Positions 41,903-51,220 are shown, counted from the stretch's first letter. The stretch: 64,000 nt of DNA from Lachnospiraceae bacterium KGMB03038 (GCA_007361935.1 CP041667.1:2632501-2696500), one strand, 5' to 3'. The notes: generated by a model from the sequence alone, not told the origin. A program made the numbers and translations.

Positions 41903-42496
41903 TTATTTAGAATATAATTCGACGATCAGCATCTCGTCTACAGGAACATCGATCACGTCGCGTGTCGGAAGCTCCTTGATTGTTCCTTTCAGGTTCTCAA
42001 GATCTGACTCGATCCATTCTGGAACCAGACGTCCGCCTGTAACCTCTACGATCTCCTTATATCTTGGAGAGCTTTTGTGCTTTTCTTTGATTTCAATGGT
42101 ATCTCCCGCCTTGATCAGATAAGAAGGGATATTTACCTGTTTTCCATTGACCAGAACATGCTTGTGGTCTACGATCTGTCTTGCTTCACGTCTGGTTCTC
42201 GCAAGACCCATACGGAACACAACGTTGTCCAGTCTTGACTCCAGAAGGCGCATCAGGTTCTCACCTGTCATACCGCTCATCTGTTTTGCTTTTTTATAGT
42301 AATTTCTGAAAGGTTTCTCCAACACACCGTAGATGAATTTTGCTTTCTGCTTCTCACGGAGCTGCAGAGCATATTCGCTCATTTTTCTGTTGGATCTTTT
42401 CAGTTGTCTGTTTGACTTCTTGTCAATTCCTAAATATACCGGATCCATGCCAAGGGATCTACATCTTTTCAGAACAGGAACTCTGTTTACTGCCAT
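41903..42496 (-). CDS. rpsD: Ribosomal protein S4
   Basis: A 197-aa primary 16S rRNA binder. The central S4 RNA-binding domain has RLDNVVFRMGLARTRREARQ and HVLVNGKQVNIPSY. The N-terminus lacks the CxxC zinc motifs seen in some S4 proteins (it reads VLKRCRSLGMDPVYLG). It follows rpsK by 71 bp. Confidence 0.97.
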   Translation of the reverse strand: MAVNRVPVLKRCRSLGMDPVYLGIDKKSNRQLKRSNRKMSEYALQLREKQKAKFIYGVLEKPFRNYYKKAKQMSGMTGENLMRLLESRLDNVVFRMGLARTRREARQIVDHKHVLVNGKQVNIPSYLIKAGDTIEIKEKHKSSPRYKEIVEVTGGRLVPEWIESDLENLKGTIKELPTRDVIDVPVDEMLIVELYSK

Positions 42497-42567
42497 GATT
42501 TATTTTCCTCCTAATTTGCTTCACTCGCTTCACGATACTTCTTGCTCATAACCGCCCGCATATACGA

Positions 42568-42963
42568 TTATACTCTTCTGCGTTTCGGCGGACGGCATCC
42601 ATTATGAGGTACCGGTGTAACGTCACGGATACTTGTTACATCGATTCCACATGCCTGAAGAGCGCGGATCGCTGCTTCTCTTCCTGAACCTGGTCCTTTT
42701 ACCATAACGTCAACTGATTTCAAACCATGTACTAATGCCGCCTTAGCTGCAGTCTCTGCTGCCATCTGCGCTGCATAAGGGGTAGATTTCCTTGAACCTC
42801 TGAATCCCAGACCGCCAGCACTTGCCCATGACAGAGCATTTCCCTGCGCATCCGTCAGAGTCACGATCGTGTTGTTGAAGGATGACTGGATATGTGCTTG
42901 TCCGTGTTCAACGTTTTTCTTGACACGTTTCTTTGTCACTTTCTTTGTAACTTTCTTTGCCAT
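42568..42963 (-). CDS. rpsK: Ribosomal protein S11
   Basis: A 131-aa platform protein of the 30S subunit, contacting mRNA near the E site. Conserved segments: GQAHIQSSFNNTIVTLTD, SWASAGGLGFRGSRKSTPYA, GPGSGREAAIRAL and the C-terminus NGCRPPKRRRV. The basic N-terminus with repeated KKVTKK units is typical of clostridial forms. Confidence 0.98.
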   Translation of the reverse strand: MAKKVTKKVTKKRVKKNVEHGQAHIQSSFNNTIVTLTDAQGNALSWASAGGLGFRGSRKSTPYAAQMAAETAAKAALVHGLKSVDVMVKGPGSGREAAIRALQACGIDVTSIRDVTPVPHNGCRPPKRRRV

Positions 42964-43080
42964 AATAAAACTAACCTACTCTTTCCTTTTCTTAAATTAA
43001 AGTTGTTCCTACTATCAATAAACTACCTATGTCCGCTCAACTAAGCTCACGCCGCATGTTCACTTAGGTTCACGAACAGC

Positions 43081-43449
43081 TTATTTCTTCTTGTTTGCTA
43101 CGGTTCTCTTTGGACCTTTTCTGGTTCTCGCGTTGGTCTTTGTCTTCTGACCACGTACCGGAAGTCCTTTTCTGTGACGGATTCCTCTGTAGCAGCCGAT
43201 TTCCTGAAGTCTCTTGATGTTCAGAGCGATCTCACGGCGAAGATCTCCTTCTACCATCTGAGTCTCATCGATCACGGTACTGATCTTCTTTACATCCTCA
43301 TCTGTAAGATCTCTGCAGCGGATATCCGGATCAACTCCAGCCTCTGCAAGGATACGGTTGGAGCTGGATCTTCCAATCCCGTAAATATAAGTCAGTCCGA
43401 TTTCTACACGTTTGTCTCTTGGTAAGTCTACACCTGCTATACGAGCCAT
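43081..43449 (-). CDS. rpsM: Ribosomal protein S13
   Basis: A 122-aa head protein of the 30S subunit that touches tRNA in A and P sites. Segments: MARIAGVDLPRDKRVEIGLTY, GIGRSSSNRI, CYRGIRHRKGLPVRGQ and a basic KGPKRTVANKKK tail. The ATG at 43449 is the family start; an upstream extension of 24 codons rich in Lys and Glu is spurious. Confidence 0.98.
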   Translation of the reverse strand: MARIAGVDLPRDKRVEIGLTYIYGIGRSSSNRILAEAGVDPDIRCRDLTDEDVKKISTVIDETQMVEGDLRREIALNIKRLQEIGCYRGIRHRKGLPVRGQKTKTNARTRKGPKRTVANKKK

Positions 43450-43757
43450 GTAAAATTCCCTCCATTTTTCTTTTTTCTTTTCCGAAGCGTTTTTTCCGGT
43501 TTTCATTTCACAGATTCTCAACGCTTCTCATGTCTGTTACATCACTTTAATAGGGACTATTGAAGATAGTCCAGGCGTGTCGGTATTCACGCCCTTTCCG
43601 GCCCCTTTGCTTCTGCGTCGGGCCCGGCATTAGAAGCAATATACGAAGGAATCTCACTGGCTAAAAGTGTATCCTTGTATATTTCAAACAGCCTACACGT
43701 TTCCTAGTGTGTCTGCTGTCAGCTATCTGGTTCATCTCAACTTAAAACGACCGGGGA
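43450..43757. other. 308-bp spacer between rpmJ and rpsM
   Basis: No gene is seen. It holds several short inverted repeats, such as GGACTAT/ATAGTCC (near 43554-43574) and CCGGCCC/GGGCCCGG (near 43598-43628), unusually GC-rich for a gap in this operon. It could form a structured RNA or processing site. No family was recognised. Confidence 0.5.
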
Positions 43758-43871
43758 CTAACCCTGTCTTTGTTTATGCTTCGGATTCTCGCAGATAATA
43801 CGAATGCTTCCTTTTCTTTTGATCACTTTGCATTTCTCGCAAATTGGTTTTACTGATGACCTAACCTTCAT
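43758..43871 (-). CDS. rpmJ: Ribosomal protein L36
   Basis: A 37-aa zinc-binding protein of the 50S subunit: MKVRSSVKPICEKC at the start, then IKRKGSIRIICENPKHKQ and RQG. The Cys/His set C-x2-C-x12-C-x4-H is complete, so this is the zinc-containing form. It was found by reading the minus strand between infA and rpsM. Confidence 0.97.
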   Translation of the reverse strand: MKVRSSVKPICEKCKVIKRKGSIRIICENPKHKQRQG

Positions 43872-44030
43872 TGGTGAGCCTCCTTTCATCCATTGCTATG
43901 CCTTAGTTCTTCACGCTTTCCGCCTCTTTCTGATTGCAGCCGCCTGAGGATGGGCATAAAAATACCCGGAAAACGTGCCTATATATTATAGCACCTCGTT
44001 TTCAGCAAAGTCAATAGATAATTTTACAAT

Positions 44031-44249
44031 TTACTTGTCTCTCCAGATAATTCTTCCTTTAGAGAGGTCATATGGAGATAATTCCAATGTTACCTTATCT
44101 CCCGGCAGGATTTTGATAAAGTTCATCCTAAGTTTTCCGCTGATATGCGCAAGTACCTGGTGTCCGTTTTCCAGTTCTACCTGAAACATGGCGTTTGGCA
44201 GTTTCTCCACTACGGTTCCTTCAATTTCGATTACGTCAGCTTTTGACAT
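44031..44249 (-). CDS. infA: Translation initiation factor IF-1
   Basis: A 72-aa OB-fold protein that occupies the ribosomal A site during initiation. Sequence runs KADVIEIEGTVVEKLPNAMF, QVLAHISGKLRMNFI, ILPGDKVTLELSPYDLSKGR, a complete IF-1. It lies 159 bp before rpmJ. Confidence 0.98.
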   Translation of the reverse strand: MSKADVIEIEGTVVEKLPNAMFQVELENGHQVLAHISGKLRMNFIKILPGDKVTLELSPYDLSKGRIIWRDK

Positions 44250-44281
44250 GCATCCTTCCTCCTATTGCTGTTGTAATATTG

Positions 44282-44527
44282 TTACATGCTCTGGCCCATG
44301 GCCTTGAGTTTCCGTCTGATCGCCCCATCGTCCGCCCCGTCGGTCTCGACTTTCTCCCGGATGATCTGCACATGCTTTCTTTTCTTTTTCTTTGGCTTAT
44401 CCAGGGTTCTCAACCGGCCGTCTGCTAAGTATACATATGAATCATCTATTTCTATTATCACATAAAGTCTGCCTTTATCGTGTCCCGCTTTCGACACGGC
44501 CAGCATACCTTTTTCCATTTCCGGCAT
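44282..44527 (-). CDS. KOW-domain RNA-binding protein (L14e-like)
   Basis: This 81-aa protein has a KOW-type fold (GMLAVSKAGHDKGRLYVIIEI and SYVYLADGRLRTLDKPKKKKRKH), resembling eukaryotic L14e/L27e proteins. In Firmicutes it is often found between map and infA, as here. The role is presumed to be ribosome- or RNA-related but is not established. AAGGAGAAGAAA precedes the ATG. Confidence 0.85.
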   Translation of the reverse strand: MPEMEKGMLAVSKAGHDKGRLYVIIEIDDSYVYLADGRLRTLDKPKKKKRKHVQIIREKVETDGADDGAIRRKLKAMGQSM

Positions 44528-44590
44528 TTTCTTCTCCTTGTGCTGCGATTGAAATTCTTTTCGTCAGGCGCGTACGCTGCCTCGCCAATC

Positions 44591-45355
44591 TCAAAGAACG
44601 GCCTCGGTCAGGGTAAGCAGCTTAGGTTCTCCTTTGGTGATCAGCACCGTATTCTCATAATGGGCGGAAAGGCTGTGATCTCTGGTCACAACTGTCCAGT
44701 CATCATCCAGCCAGTCTACTTCCCAGCCGCCTGCGTTGATCATGGGTTCGATCGCCAGGGTCATTCCCGCTTTGAGCATAACTCCTTTGCGGTTCATCTC
44801 GTAGTTCGGGATCTCCGGCGCCTCATGGAGCGCAGTGCCAATCCCGTGGCCGCACAGATCCCTCACCACGCCATACCCTCTCTCCTGCGCGTATCTCCCG
44901 ATAGCGCCTGAAATATCAAATAGATGATTGCCTTCTTTCGCGTATTTTATACCTTCAAAAAAACATTCTCTGGTCACCTGGATCAGTTTCTCGGCCTCCT
45001 GGCTGATCGTTCCGATCCCATAGGTCCTGGCGGCATCAGAGTGGTATCCTTTATAGATCACTCCCGCGTCCAGGCTGACAATGTCTCCATCCCGGAGGAA
45101 CCTGTGTTCGCTGGGAATTCCATGGACAACCTCATCATTGACAGAAACGCAAATAGAAGCCGGATATCCATTATAATCCAAAAATGAAGGGATACAGCCA
45201 TAGCTTCTGATGATTTCTTCTCCAAGCCGGTCCACATCTTTGGTGGTCATTCCCGCATGAAGTTCTTTGGCCAGTTCATTGTGGACATTTTCCAAGATCT
45301 GACCGGCTTGGGTCATTAATTCTATTTCCCTTTCGGATTTTACAGTGATCGGCAT
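44591..45355 (-). CDS. map: Methionine aminopeptidase, type I
   Basis: A 254-aa metalloprotease that removes the initiator Met from new proteins. Metal ligands are visible in SLDAGVIYKGYHSDAART (two Asp), GHGIGTALHEAPEIPNY (His), AIEPMI (Glu) and the C-terminal ENTVLIT (Glu). Conserved His in VVHGIP is also present. It lies 5 bp after adk. Confidence 0.97.
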   Translation of the reverse strand: MPITVKSEREIELMTQAGQILENVHNELAKELHAGMTTKDVDRLGEEIIRSYGCIPSFLDYNGYPASICVSVNDEVVHGIPSEHRFLRDGDIVSLDAGVIYKGYHSDAARTYGIGTISQEAEKLIQVTRECFFEGIKYAKEGNHLFDISGAIGRYAQERGYGVVRDLCGHGIGTALHEAPEIPNYEMNRKGVMLKAGMTLAIEPMINAGGWEVDWLDDDWTVVTRDHSLSAHYENTVLITKGEPKLLTLTEAVL

Positions 45356-45360
45356 ATTCC

Positions 45361-46005
45361 TTACGCCTCCAGAATCTCTGTGACCGCCTGGAATACCTGA
45401 TCGATCTCTTTTGTTCCGTCAACTGTTTTCAGAATACCGGCCTTTGTATAGTAATCAATCAGCGGCTGTGTCTGTTCATGATATACATTCAGACGCTTCT
45501 GTACGGTTTCCGGCTTATCATCGTCTCTGAGGATCAATTCTCCTCCGCAGGTATCGCAGACACCCTCCTGCTTGGCGGGCGCGTACTCCAAATGGTATGT
45601 AGCCCCACAGCTTACACAGGCTCTGCGTCCTGACATCCGGCGTACGATATTTTCATCCGGCACATCCACATTAAGGGCATAGTCCAGTTTCTGTCCCATT
45701 GCGGTCAGCGCCTTATCCAGCGCCTCTGCCTGAGGAATCGTCCGCGGGAATCCGTCCAGGACATAACCATTCTCACAATCTTTCTGATTTACCCGGTCTA
45801 CTACCAGATCCACCACCAGTTCGTCCGGCACTAAAAGACCCTGATCCATATAAGTCTTAGCCTTCTTTCCAAGCTCTGTGCCATTCTTGATATTGGCCCG
45901 GAAGATATCGCCGGTAGAAATATGGGGAATCTCATATTTCCCCGCGATCTTCTTTGCCTGAGTTCCTTTGCCGGCTCCCGGCGCTCCCAACATAATGATC
46001 TTCAT
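45361..46005 (-). CDS. adk: Adenylate kinase, zinc-lid type
   Basis: A 214-aa enzyme: ATP + AMP to 2 ADP. The P-loop is GAPGAGKGTQAKKI at residues 7-20; DGFPRTIPQAEAL follows the AMP site. The lid contains CVSCGATYH and CDTCGG, the four-Cys zinc site of Gram-positive enzymes. ATG 46005 was chosen, as the AGGAGG site is 9 nt away; a TTG two codons upstream is too close. Confidence 0.97.
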   Translation of the reverse strand: MKIIMLGAPGAGKGTQAKKIAGKYEIPHISTGDIFRANIKNGTELGKKAKTYMDQGLLVPDELVVDLVVDRVNQKDCENGYVLDGFPRTIPQAEALDKALTAMGQKLDYALNVDVPDENIVRRMSGRRACVSCGATYHLEYAPAKQEGVCDTCGGELILRDDDKPETVQKRLNVYHEQTQPLIDYYTKAGILKTVDGTKEIDQVFQAVTEILEA

Positions 46006-46146
46006 ACTCAAGTTCCTCCTTATAGCATTTTAACCCGCGAAAAAAATCCCGCGAGTCATGAAACCTTGTGTCCGGCATATGTCCGGCAGGATGTCCTCCA
46101 AAAAGAACTCTTCCTGCCAGTCCTGCCATCCAGTCCTTTAAGACTG

Positions 46147-47469
46147 TTACGTATTCAAAAATCCTTTGTAGTTCCGCACAAGCATCTGTGATTCGATCTG
46201 TTTCATCGTCTCCAGCACAACACTTACGATGATGATCAGAGAAGTTCCGCCAAATGATACCTGCGCGCCCAGCCAGCCGTTGAAGAAAATCGGAACGATC
46301 TGTATCAGGATCAGTCCGCACGCTCCGATAAAGATCACATAATTCAAGATCTTTGTCATATACTCTACCGTTGGTTTTCCAGGACGGATACCCGGAACAA
46401 ATCCACCGTTTTTCTTCATATTATTCGCGATCTCCATTGGATTAAATGTGATAGATGTATAGAAATACGCGAAAAATACTGTCAGGATGATGTATACCGC
46501 CAGCCCCCAGCTATATTGCGGATATTGAGGATTGCACCAGTAACTCTGATTCAGGCCTCTTAAGATCTCTGAACCGATTCCTGTTCCCTCGCCTTTCCCC
46601 ATGAAGGAAGCTATCACGATCGGAAACTGCATCAGAGAAGACGAAAAGATGATCGGAATTACGCCTGCCGTATTCACTTTCAACGGAATATGGGTAGACT
46701 GACCGCCGTAAGTCCTGCGCCCTACTACCTTCTGAGAATACTGCACCGGAATCTTTCTCTCACCGCCCTGAAGGATCACAACAAAAATTACCAGCGCAAC
46801 GATGATCGCGAAAATAACAGCCACTGCCAGCGCTCTGGAGGCCAGGCTCTTTCCTTCCACAAACACAAACTGGTTAAATAGTGATGTCATATCACTTGGT
46901 ACGCGGGACAGAATATTGATCACCAGTACGATCGAAATACCATTGCCCACGCCCTTCTCTGTGATCCGTTCGCCGATCCACATCAGGAACGCGCTTCCTG
47001 CTGTTAATGTCAGGACAACAATCGCCGCGTTTACAAAATTAAACTCCACCAAAAGTCCTTGCCTTCCGAATCCGATAGCCATCGCGGCCGACTCTACCAA
47101 AGCAAGTCCTACAGTCAGATACCGGGTGATCGCCGTAATCTTCTTGCGCCCGTCTTCTCCTTCTTTGCGCATTTCTTCCAGTTTGGGAATCGCAATAGTA
47201 AGAAGCTGCATGATGATAGAAGATGTAATGTACGGTGTAATGCTCAGGGCAAACACCGACATGTTTTCAAAGGAACCGCCGGTGAAAGCGTTAAACAAGT
47301 TAAACGCCTCACCGGTATTCTCTGCAAAAAAATTCTGGATATATGTGGGGTCCACCCCTGGCGTTGGCAGTTCTGATCCAAGCCTTATCACGATCAACAT
47401 TAAAAATGTATATCCCAGTTTCTTTCGGATATCTTTAATTTGAAATGCTCTCCGAAAAGTCTCTAACAT
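46147..47469 (-). CDS. secY: Preprotein translocase subunit SecY
   Basis: A 440-aa channel protein with ten transmembrane helices. Family motifs include GSFENMSVFALSITPYITSSIIMQLL (plug and helix 2 region), GERITEKGVGNGISIVL and the cytoplasmic loop GGFVPGIRPGKPT. It overlaps the end of rplO by one base (TAATG). A 141-bp gap separates it from adk. Confidence 0.98.
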   Translation of the reverse strand: MLETFRRAFQIKDIRKKLGYTFLMLIVIRLGSELPTPGVDPTYIQNFFAENTGEAFNLFNAFTGGSFENMSVFALSITPYITSSIIMQLLTIAIPKLEEMRKEGEDGRKKITAITRYLTVGLALVESAAMAIGFGRQGLLVEFNFVNAAIVVLTLTAGSAFLMWIGERITEKGVGNGISIVLVINILSRVPSDMTSLFNQFVFVEGKSLASRALAVAVIFAIIVALVIFVVILQGGERKIPVQYSQKVVGRRTYGGQSTHIPLKVNTAGVIPIIFSSSLMQFPIVIASFMGKGEGTGIGSEILRGLNQSYWCNPQYPQYSWGLAVYIILTVFFAYFYTSITFNPMEIANNMKKNGGFVPGIRPGKPTVEYMTKILNYVIFIGACGLILIQIVPIFFNGWLGAQVSFGGTSLIIIVSVVLETMKQIESQMLVRNYKGFLNT

Positions 47470-47909
47470 TAGATCACCTCTGCTTTTCCACCTAACGCCT
47501 CAATCTTTGCGACAGCTCCCGCGCTGAACGCGTTTGCCTGAACGGTGAGTTTCTTGGTCAATTCGCCATTGCCAAGGATCTTCACACCATCTCTCGCATT
47601 TTTAATAATACCAGATTCTTTCAAAGTTTCAATAGAAACTACGGTATCATTGTCAAATACTTCCAGAGCGCTTACATTGATTCCAACGATATCTTTGGAA
47701 TTGATGCATTTAAAGCCTCTCTTCGGTATTCTTCTGTATAATGGCATCTGTCCGCCTTCAAAACCTGGTCTTGCTCCGCCGGAACGTGCCTTCTGGCCTT
47801 TATGTCCCTTGCCGGCTGTCTTGCCGTTTCCAGAACCGTGGCCGCGTCCTCTTCTAAAATTACTGCTCTGTTTCGCTCCGTCAGCAGGTCTTAAATTTGA
47901 TAAATCCAT
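47469..47909 (-). CDS. rplO: Ribosomal protein L15
   Basis: A 146-aa 50S protein. The Gly/Arg-rich N-terminal half contains GRGHGSGNGKTAGKGHKGQKAR and FEGGQMPLYRRIPKRGF; the C-terminal half is the usual globular domain. Conserved order rpmD-rplO-secY. Confidence 0.98.
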   Translation of the reverse strand: MDLSNLRPADGAKQSSNFRRGRGHGSGNGKTAGKGHKGQKARSGGARPGFEGGQMPLYRRIPKRGFKCINSKDIVGINVSALEVFDNDTVVSIETLKESGIIKNARDGVKILGNGELTKKLTVQANAFSAGAVAKIEALGGKAEVI

Positions 47910-47936
47910 TCTAACACCTCCTTATCTGTTTCTTGT

Positions 47937-48116
47937 TTACGCTTCTTCCACTTTCACCAGGTGCTGTACCTGTTTGATCATTCCTCTTGTCGCCGCGTTG
48001 TCCGGCAGCTCAACCGTCTTGTTGAGTTTTCTAAGGCCCAGAGCCTCTACCGTCTTCCTATGCTTCGGTACGGCGCCGATCGTAGATTTTACCAATGTAA
48101 CTTTTAAATTTGCCAT
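47937..48116 (-). CDS. rpmD: Ribosomal protein L30
   Basis: A 59-aa protein: LKVTLVKSTIGAVPKHRKT, then LGLRKLNKTVELPDN and RGMIKQVQHLVKV. This short form is standard in bacteria. It was read from the minus strand between rpsE and rplO. Confidence 0.97.
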   Translation of the reverse strand: MANLKVTLVKSTIGAVPKHRKTVEALGLRKLNKTVELPDNAATRGMIKQVQHLVKVEEA

Positions 48117-48131
48117 CCTTGATCAACCTCC

Positions 48132-48641
48132 TTAGCCTACAATCTCTTCGATAGATTTCCCGCGAAGTCTGGAAACCTCCTCTGGGGTCTTGATCTGACG
48201 CAGGCCTTCGATGGTTGCCAGAACTACGTTCTGCTTATTGTTGGAACCAAGAGATTTCGTACGGATATTCTTGATCCCCGCCATCTCGATCACGGCACGC
48301 GCCGGACCGCCGGCGATCACACCAGTACCTTCCGGAGCAGTTTTCAGCAGTACGGAAGCTCCGCCGAATTTACCGATAAAATCATGTGTAATGCTTTCAT
48401 TTTCATTTAACGCTACGCTGATCAGATGCTTTGCCGCATCCTCTTTCCCTTTGCGGATCGCTTCCGGGATTTCTGTAGCCTTTCCTAAACCTGCACCTAC
48501 GTGGCCATTTCCATCGCCGACAACTACTAAAGCTGTGAATCTCATATTACGGCCACCCTTAACAACTTTGGTTACACGTTTAATTGACACTACTTTTTCA
48601 TTTAATTCTAACTGACTAGCATCAATACGTTCCTGTTTCAT
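48132..48641 (-). CDS. rpsE: Ribosomal protein S5
   Basis: A 169-aa 30S protein involved in decoding accuracy and mRNA unwinding. Segments: VVSIKRVTKVVKGGRNMRFTA, GNGHVGAGLGKATEIPEAIRKG, LLKTAPEGTGVIAGGPARAVIE and LGSNNKQNVVLATIEGL. Confidence 0.98.
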   Translation of the reverse strand: MKQERIDASQLELNEKVVSIKRVTKVVKGGRNMRFTALVVVGDGNGHVGAGLGKATEIPEAIRKGKEDAAKHLISVALNENESITHDFIGKFGGASVLLKTAPEGTGVIAGGPARAVIEMAGIKNIRTKSLGSNNKQNVVLATIEGLRQIKTPEEVSRLRGKSIEEIVG

Positions 48642-48655
48642 GTGTGCTCCTCCTT

Positions 48656-49024
48656 CTAGAAATTCAACCCAGCTTCTCTAGCTGCGTCTGCTAATGCCTG
48701 AACTTTACCCTGATAGATAAAGCCGCCTCTGTCAAAGACAACTTCTTTGATCCCTTTTTCGATCGCTCTTTCCGCGATCACTTTGCCCAAGTATGCTGCT
48801 GCTTCGACATCATTGGTCTTCTCCAGGTTTGCTTTCACATCTTTCTGAAGAGTGGAAGCGGAAACCAGAGTATTTCCAACAGTATCGTCAATGATCTGAG
48901 CATACATATGGTTATTGCTTCTGAACACAGCCAGACGAGGGCACTCAGCTGTACCGCTCAAACGGTTACGTATTTTTCTGTGCTTATTGACACGTACTAC
49001 ACTTCTTGACTTTTTGCTAACCAT
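48656..49024 (-). CDS. rplR: Ribosomal protein L18
   Basis: A 122-aa protein that binds 5S rRNA. Basic N-terminus VSKKSRSVVRVNKHRKIRNR, then GTAECPRLAVFRSNNHMYAQ and VVFDRGGFIYQGKVQALADAAREAG. ATG 49024 was preferred to a GTG two codons upstream, which lies too close to the GGAG site. Confidence 0.98.
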   Translation of the reverse strand: MVSKKSRSVVRVNKHRKIRNRLSGTAECPRLAVFRSNNHMYAQIIDDTVGNTLVSASTLQKDVKANLEKTNDVEAAAYLGKVIAERAIEKGIKEVVFDRGGFIYQGKVQALADAAREAGLNF

Positions 49025-49041
49025 TTTCACACTCTCCTTAC

Positions 49042-49584
49042 TTATTTTTTACCAGTCTTACCAACTTTACGTCTGATCACTTCGTCAGCATACTTGATTC
49101 CCTTGCCCTTGTATGGCTCAGGTCTTCTCTTATCTCTGATCTCAGCCGCGTATTGGCCTACTTTTTCTTTGTCGATACCCTTAACGACAATCTTATTCTG
49201 TCCTTCTACCGTTGTCTCAACGCCTTCCGGATCCGTCATTTCGACTGGATGAGAGTATCCAAGATTCAAAGTCAGTTTATTTCCTGATTTTGCCGCTCTG
49301 TATCCAACACCATTGACTTCCAGCACCTTCTCGTATCCATTGGATACGCCGATCACCATGTTGTTGATCAGGGTTCTGGTCAGGCCGTGGAGTGATTTCA
49401 TCTTCTTTAAGTCGTTTGGTCTTGTTACAACGATCTCTTCGCCTTCCTGTTTGATCTCCATCTCAACTGGAAGTTCTTTCACCAAAGTCCCCTTTGGACC
49501 TTTTACAGTCACTTTATTATTTTCCGCGATCTCAACAGTCACTCCTGCCGGAATCGCAACTGGCAGTCTTCCTATACGTGACAT
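49042..49584 (-). CDS. rplF: Ribosomal protein L6
   Basis: A 180-aa protein near the sarcin-ricin loop. Two repeated domains; SRIGRLPVAIPAGVTV begins it, GVGYRA is central, and RDKRRPEPYKGKGIKYADE is the C-terminal signature. It is 118 bp downstream of rpsH; that gap contains short imperfect inverted repeats. Confidence 0.98.
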   Translation of the reverse strand: MSRIGRLPVAIPAGVTVEIAENNKVTVKGPKGTLVKELPVEMEIKQEGEEIVVTRPNDLKKMKSLHGLTRTLINNMVIGVSNGYEKVLEVNGVGYRAAKSGNKLTLNLGYSHPVEMTDPEGVETTVEGQNKIVVKGIDKEKVGQYAAEIRDKRRPEPYKGKGIKYADEVIRRKVGKTGKK

Positions 49585-49702
49585 ACCGTTTCCTCCTTAA
49601 CTTAAATTTTCGGAATGGGCCTTACCCACTCTGTTTTCAGTTACATTAAGCACTAACCTCAAGCTTCGCCTTGCGGCTTGCTTTCGCTAAGTTGCTTTCG
49701 GC

Positions 49703-50104
49703 CTACCAGATATAACACAGCACCTCGCCGCCTACACCCAGTTTCCTTGCTTCTCTGTCTGTGATCACGCCTTTATTCGTAGAGATAACTGCTGTTCCAA
49801 GTCCTCCAAGCACTTTTGGAAGATCTTCGCAGCCTGCGTAAACTCTCAATCCAGGTTTGGAGATTCTCTTAAGGCCGGTGATAACTTTTTCATTCTTGTC
49901 TGCGCCGTATTTCAAGGTAATGTGGATTGTCTTGAATACGCCGTCTTCGATCAGTTCATATTTTTCAATATATCCTTCATCCAACAGAATGTTGGCAATC
50001 GCGAGCTTCATCTTAGATGACGGAACATCTACTGTATCATGTTTTGCAGTATTTGCGTTACGGATTCTTGTAAGCATATCTGCGATTGGATCGCTCATTG
50101 TCAT
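49703..50104 (-). CDS. rpsH: Ribosomal protein S8
   Basis: A 133-aa primary 16S rRNA binder. MSDPIADMLTRIRNAN near the start; C-terminal STNKGVITDREARKLGVGGEVLCYIW is the S8 signature. Two ATGs are possible; the first (50104) has GGAGG 9 nt away. Confidence 0.98.
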   Translation of the reverse strand: MTMSDPIADMLTRIRNANTAKHDTVDVPSSKMKLAIANILLDEGYIEKYELIEDGVFKTIHITLKYGADKNEKVITGLKRISKPGLRVYAGCEDLPKVLGGLGTAVISTNKGVITDREARKLGVGGEVLCYIW

Positions 50105-50118
50105 TTGCTCTTACCTCC

Positions 50119-50304
50119 TTACCAGCTTGCTTTCTTAACACCCGGAATCTGTCCCTTATACGCCAGTTCGCGGAAGCAAACACGGCAGATTCCATATTTT
50201 CTCAAATATGCGTGCGGACGTCCGCAAATTTTGCAGCGATTATATTCTCTGGTAGAGAATTTCTGTTTGCGCTGCTGTTTTACTTTCATTGCTGTTTTAG
50301 CCAT
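50119..50304 (-). CDS. rpsN: Ribosomal protein S14, zinc type
   Basis: A 61-aa form with the complete zinc site CKICGRP and CRVCFRE. This short type is usual in Firmicutes. It lies between rplE (11 bp) and rpsH (14 bp). Confidence 0.98.
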   Translation of the reverse strand: MAKTAMKVKQQRKQKFSTREYNRCKICGRPHAYLRKYGICRVCFRELAYKGQIPGVKKASW

Positions 50305-50315
50305 AATTTACCTCC

Positions 50316-50855
50316 TTATTTTCTGAACGGCATGTTGAACTGTGTCAGCAGTTCGCGGGCCTCTTCGTCTGTCTTCGCGGTTGTGACAAAGATAACATCC
50401 ATACCTCTGATTTTGTCCACCTTGTCATACTCAATCTCCGGGAAGATCAGCTGCTCTTTGATTCCAAGAGCGTAGTTTCCTCTTCCATCGAAAGCGTCTG
50501 GATTAACGCCGCGGAAGTCACGTACACGGGGAAGAGCAAGGTTGATAAGACGATCAACGAACTCATACATCTTCTCGCCTCGAAGTGTAACCTTACATCC
50601 GATGGACATTCCCTCTCTTAATTTAAAGTTGGCAACGGATTTCTTTGCCTTGCAGATCACTGCTTTCTGTCCTGTGATCCGCTCAAGATCGGCAATAGCT
50701 GAATCCAAAATCTTCGCGTTGTCTTTTGCTTCGCCTACGCCCATGTTGATAACAACTTTGTCGAGCTTCGGCACTTCCATAATATTTTTATAACCGAACT
50801 TCTTCGTCAGTGCGTCAACGATCTCGTTCTGGTACTGTTCTTTCAGTCTGCTCAA
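50316..50855 (-). CDS. rplE: Ribosomal protein L5
   Basis: A 179-aa 5S rRNA-binding protein. Signatures: NIMEVPKLDKVVINMGVGEA, ITGQKAVICKAKKSVANFKLR and FRGVNPDAFDGRGNYALGIKEQ. The C-terminus LLTQFNMPFRK is normal. Confidence 0.98.
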   Translation of the reverse strand: MSRLKEQYQNEIVDALTKKFGYKNIMEVPKLDKVVINMGVGEAKDNAKILDSAIADLERITGQKAVICKAKKSVANFKLREGMSIGCKVTLRGEKMYEFVDRLINLALPRVRDFRGVNPDAFDGRGNYALGIKEQLIFPEIEYDKVDKIRGMDVIFVTTAKTDEEARELLTQFNMPFRK

Positions 50856-50879
50856 AGTCCTGGACCTCCTTCCTTAAGA

Positions 50880-51206
50880 TTACTTACCCTGCTTATCCGC
50901 GATCACTTCACCAGTTGATTTCGCGTAGCGTACTTTCTTGCCGTCTTCCATTTTAAAGCCGATTCTGGTAGCTTTTCCATTGTGCAGATACATCACGTTG
51001 GAAATGTCGATCGGGCCTTCCTGATGGATGATTCCGCCATTCTGGTTGGAGGCGCTTGGTTTTGTGTGTTTTGTCAGCATGTTGACACCCTCAACGACTA
51101 CTTTGCCGTCTTTCTGGTTGACTGCCACTACCTTGCCTTCTTTGTCTTTATCTTTACCGGCGATCACTTTGACCATATCGCCTTTTTTGATCTTTAACAT
51201 TGACAT
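50880..51206 (-). CDS. rplX: Ribosomal protein L24
   Basis: A 108-aa assembly initiator of the 50S subunit. A KOW motif (KKGDMVKVIAGKDKDKEGKV) is followed by VEGVNMLTKHTKPS and QEGPIDISNVMYL. ATG 51206 has AGGAGGTG at standard distance. Confidence 0.98.
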   Translation of the reverse strand: MSMLKIKKGDMVKVIAGKDKDKEGKVVAVNQKDGKVVVEGVNMLTKHTKPSASNQNGGIIHQEGPIDISNVMYLHNGKATRIGFKMEDGKKVRYAKSTGEVIADKQGK

Positions 51207-51220
51207 CCTTACACACCTCC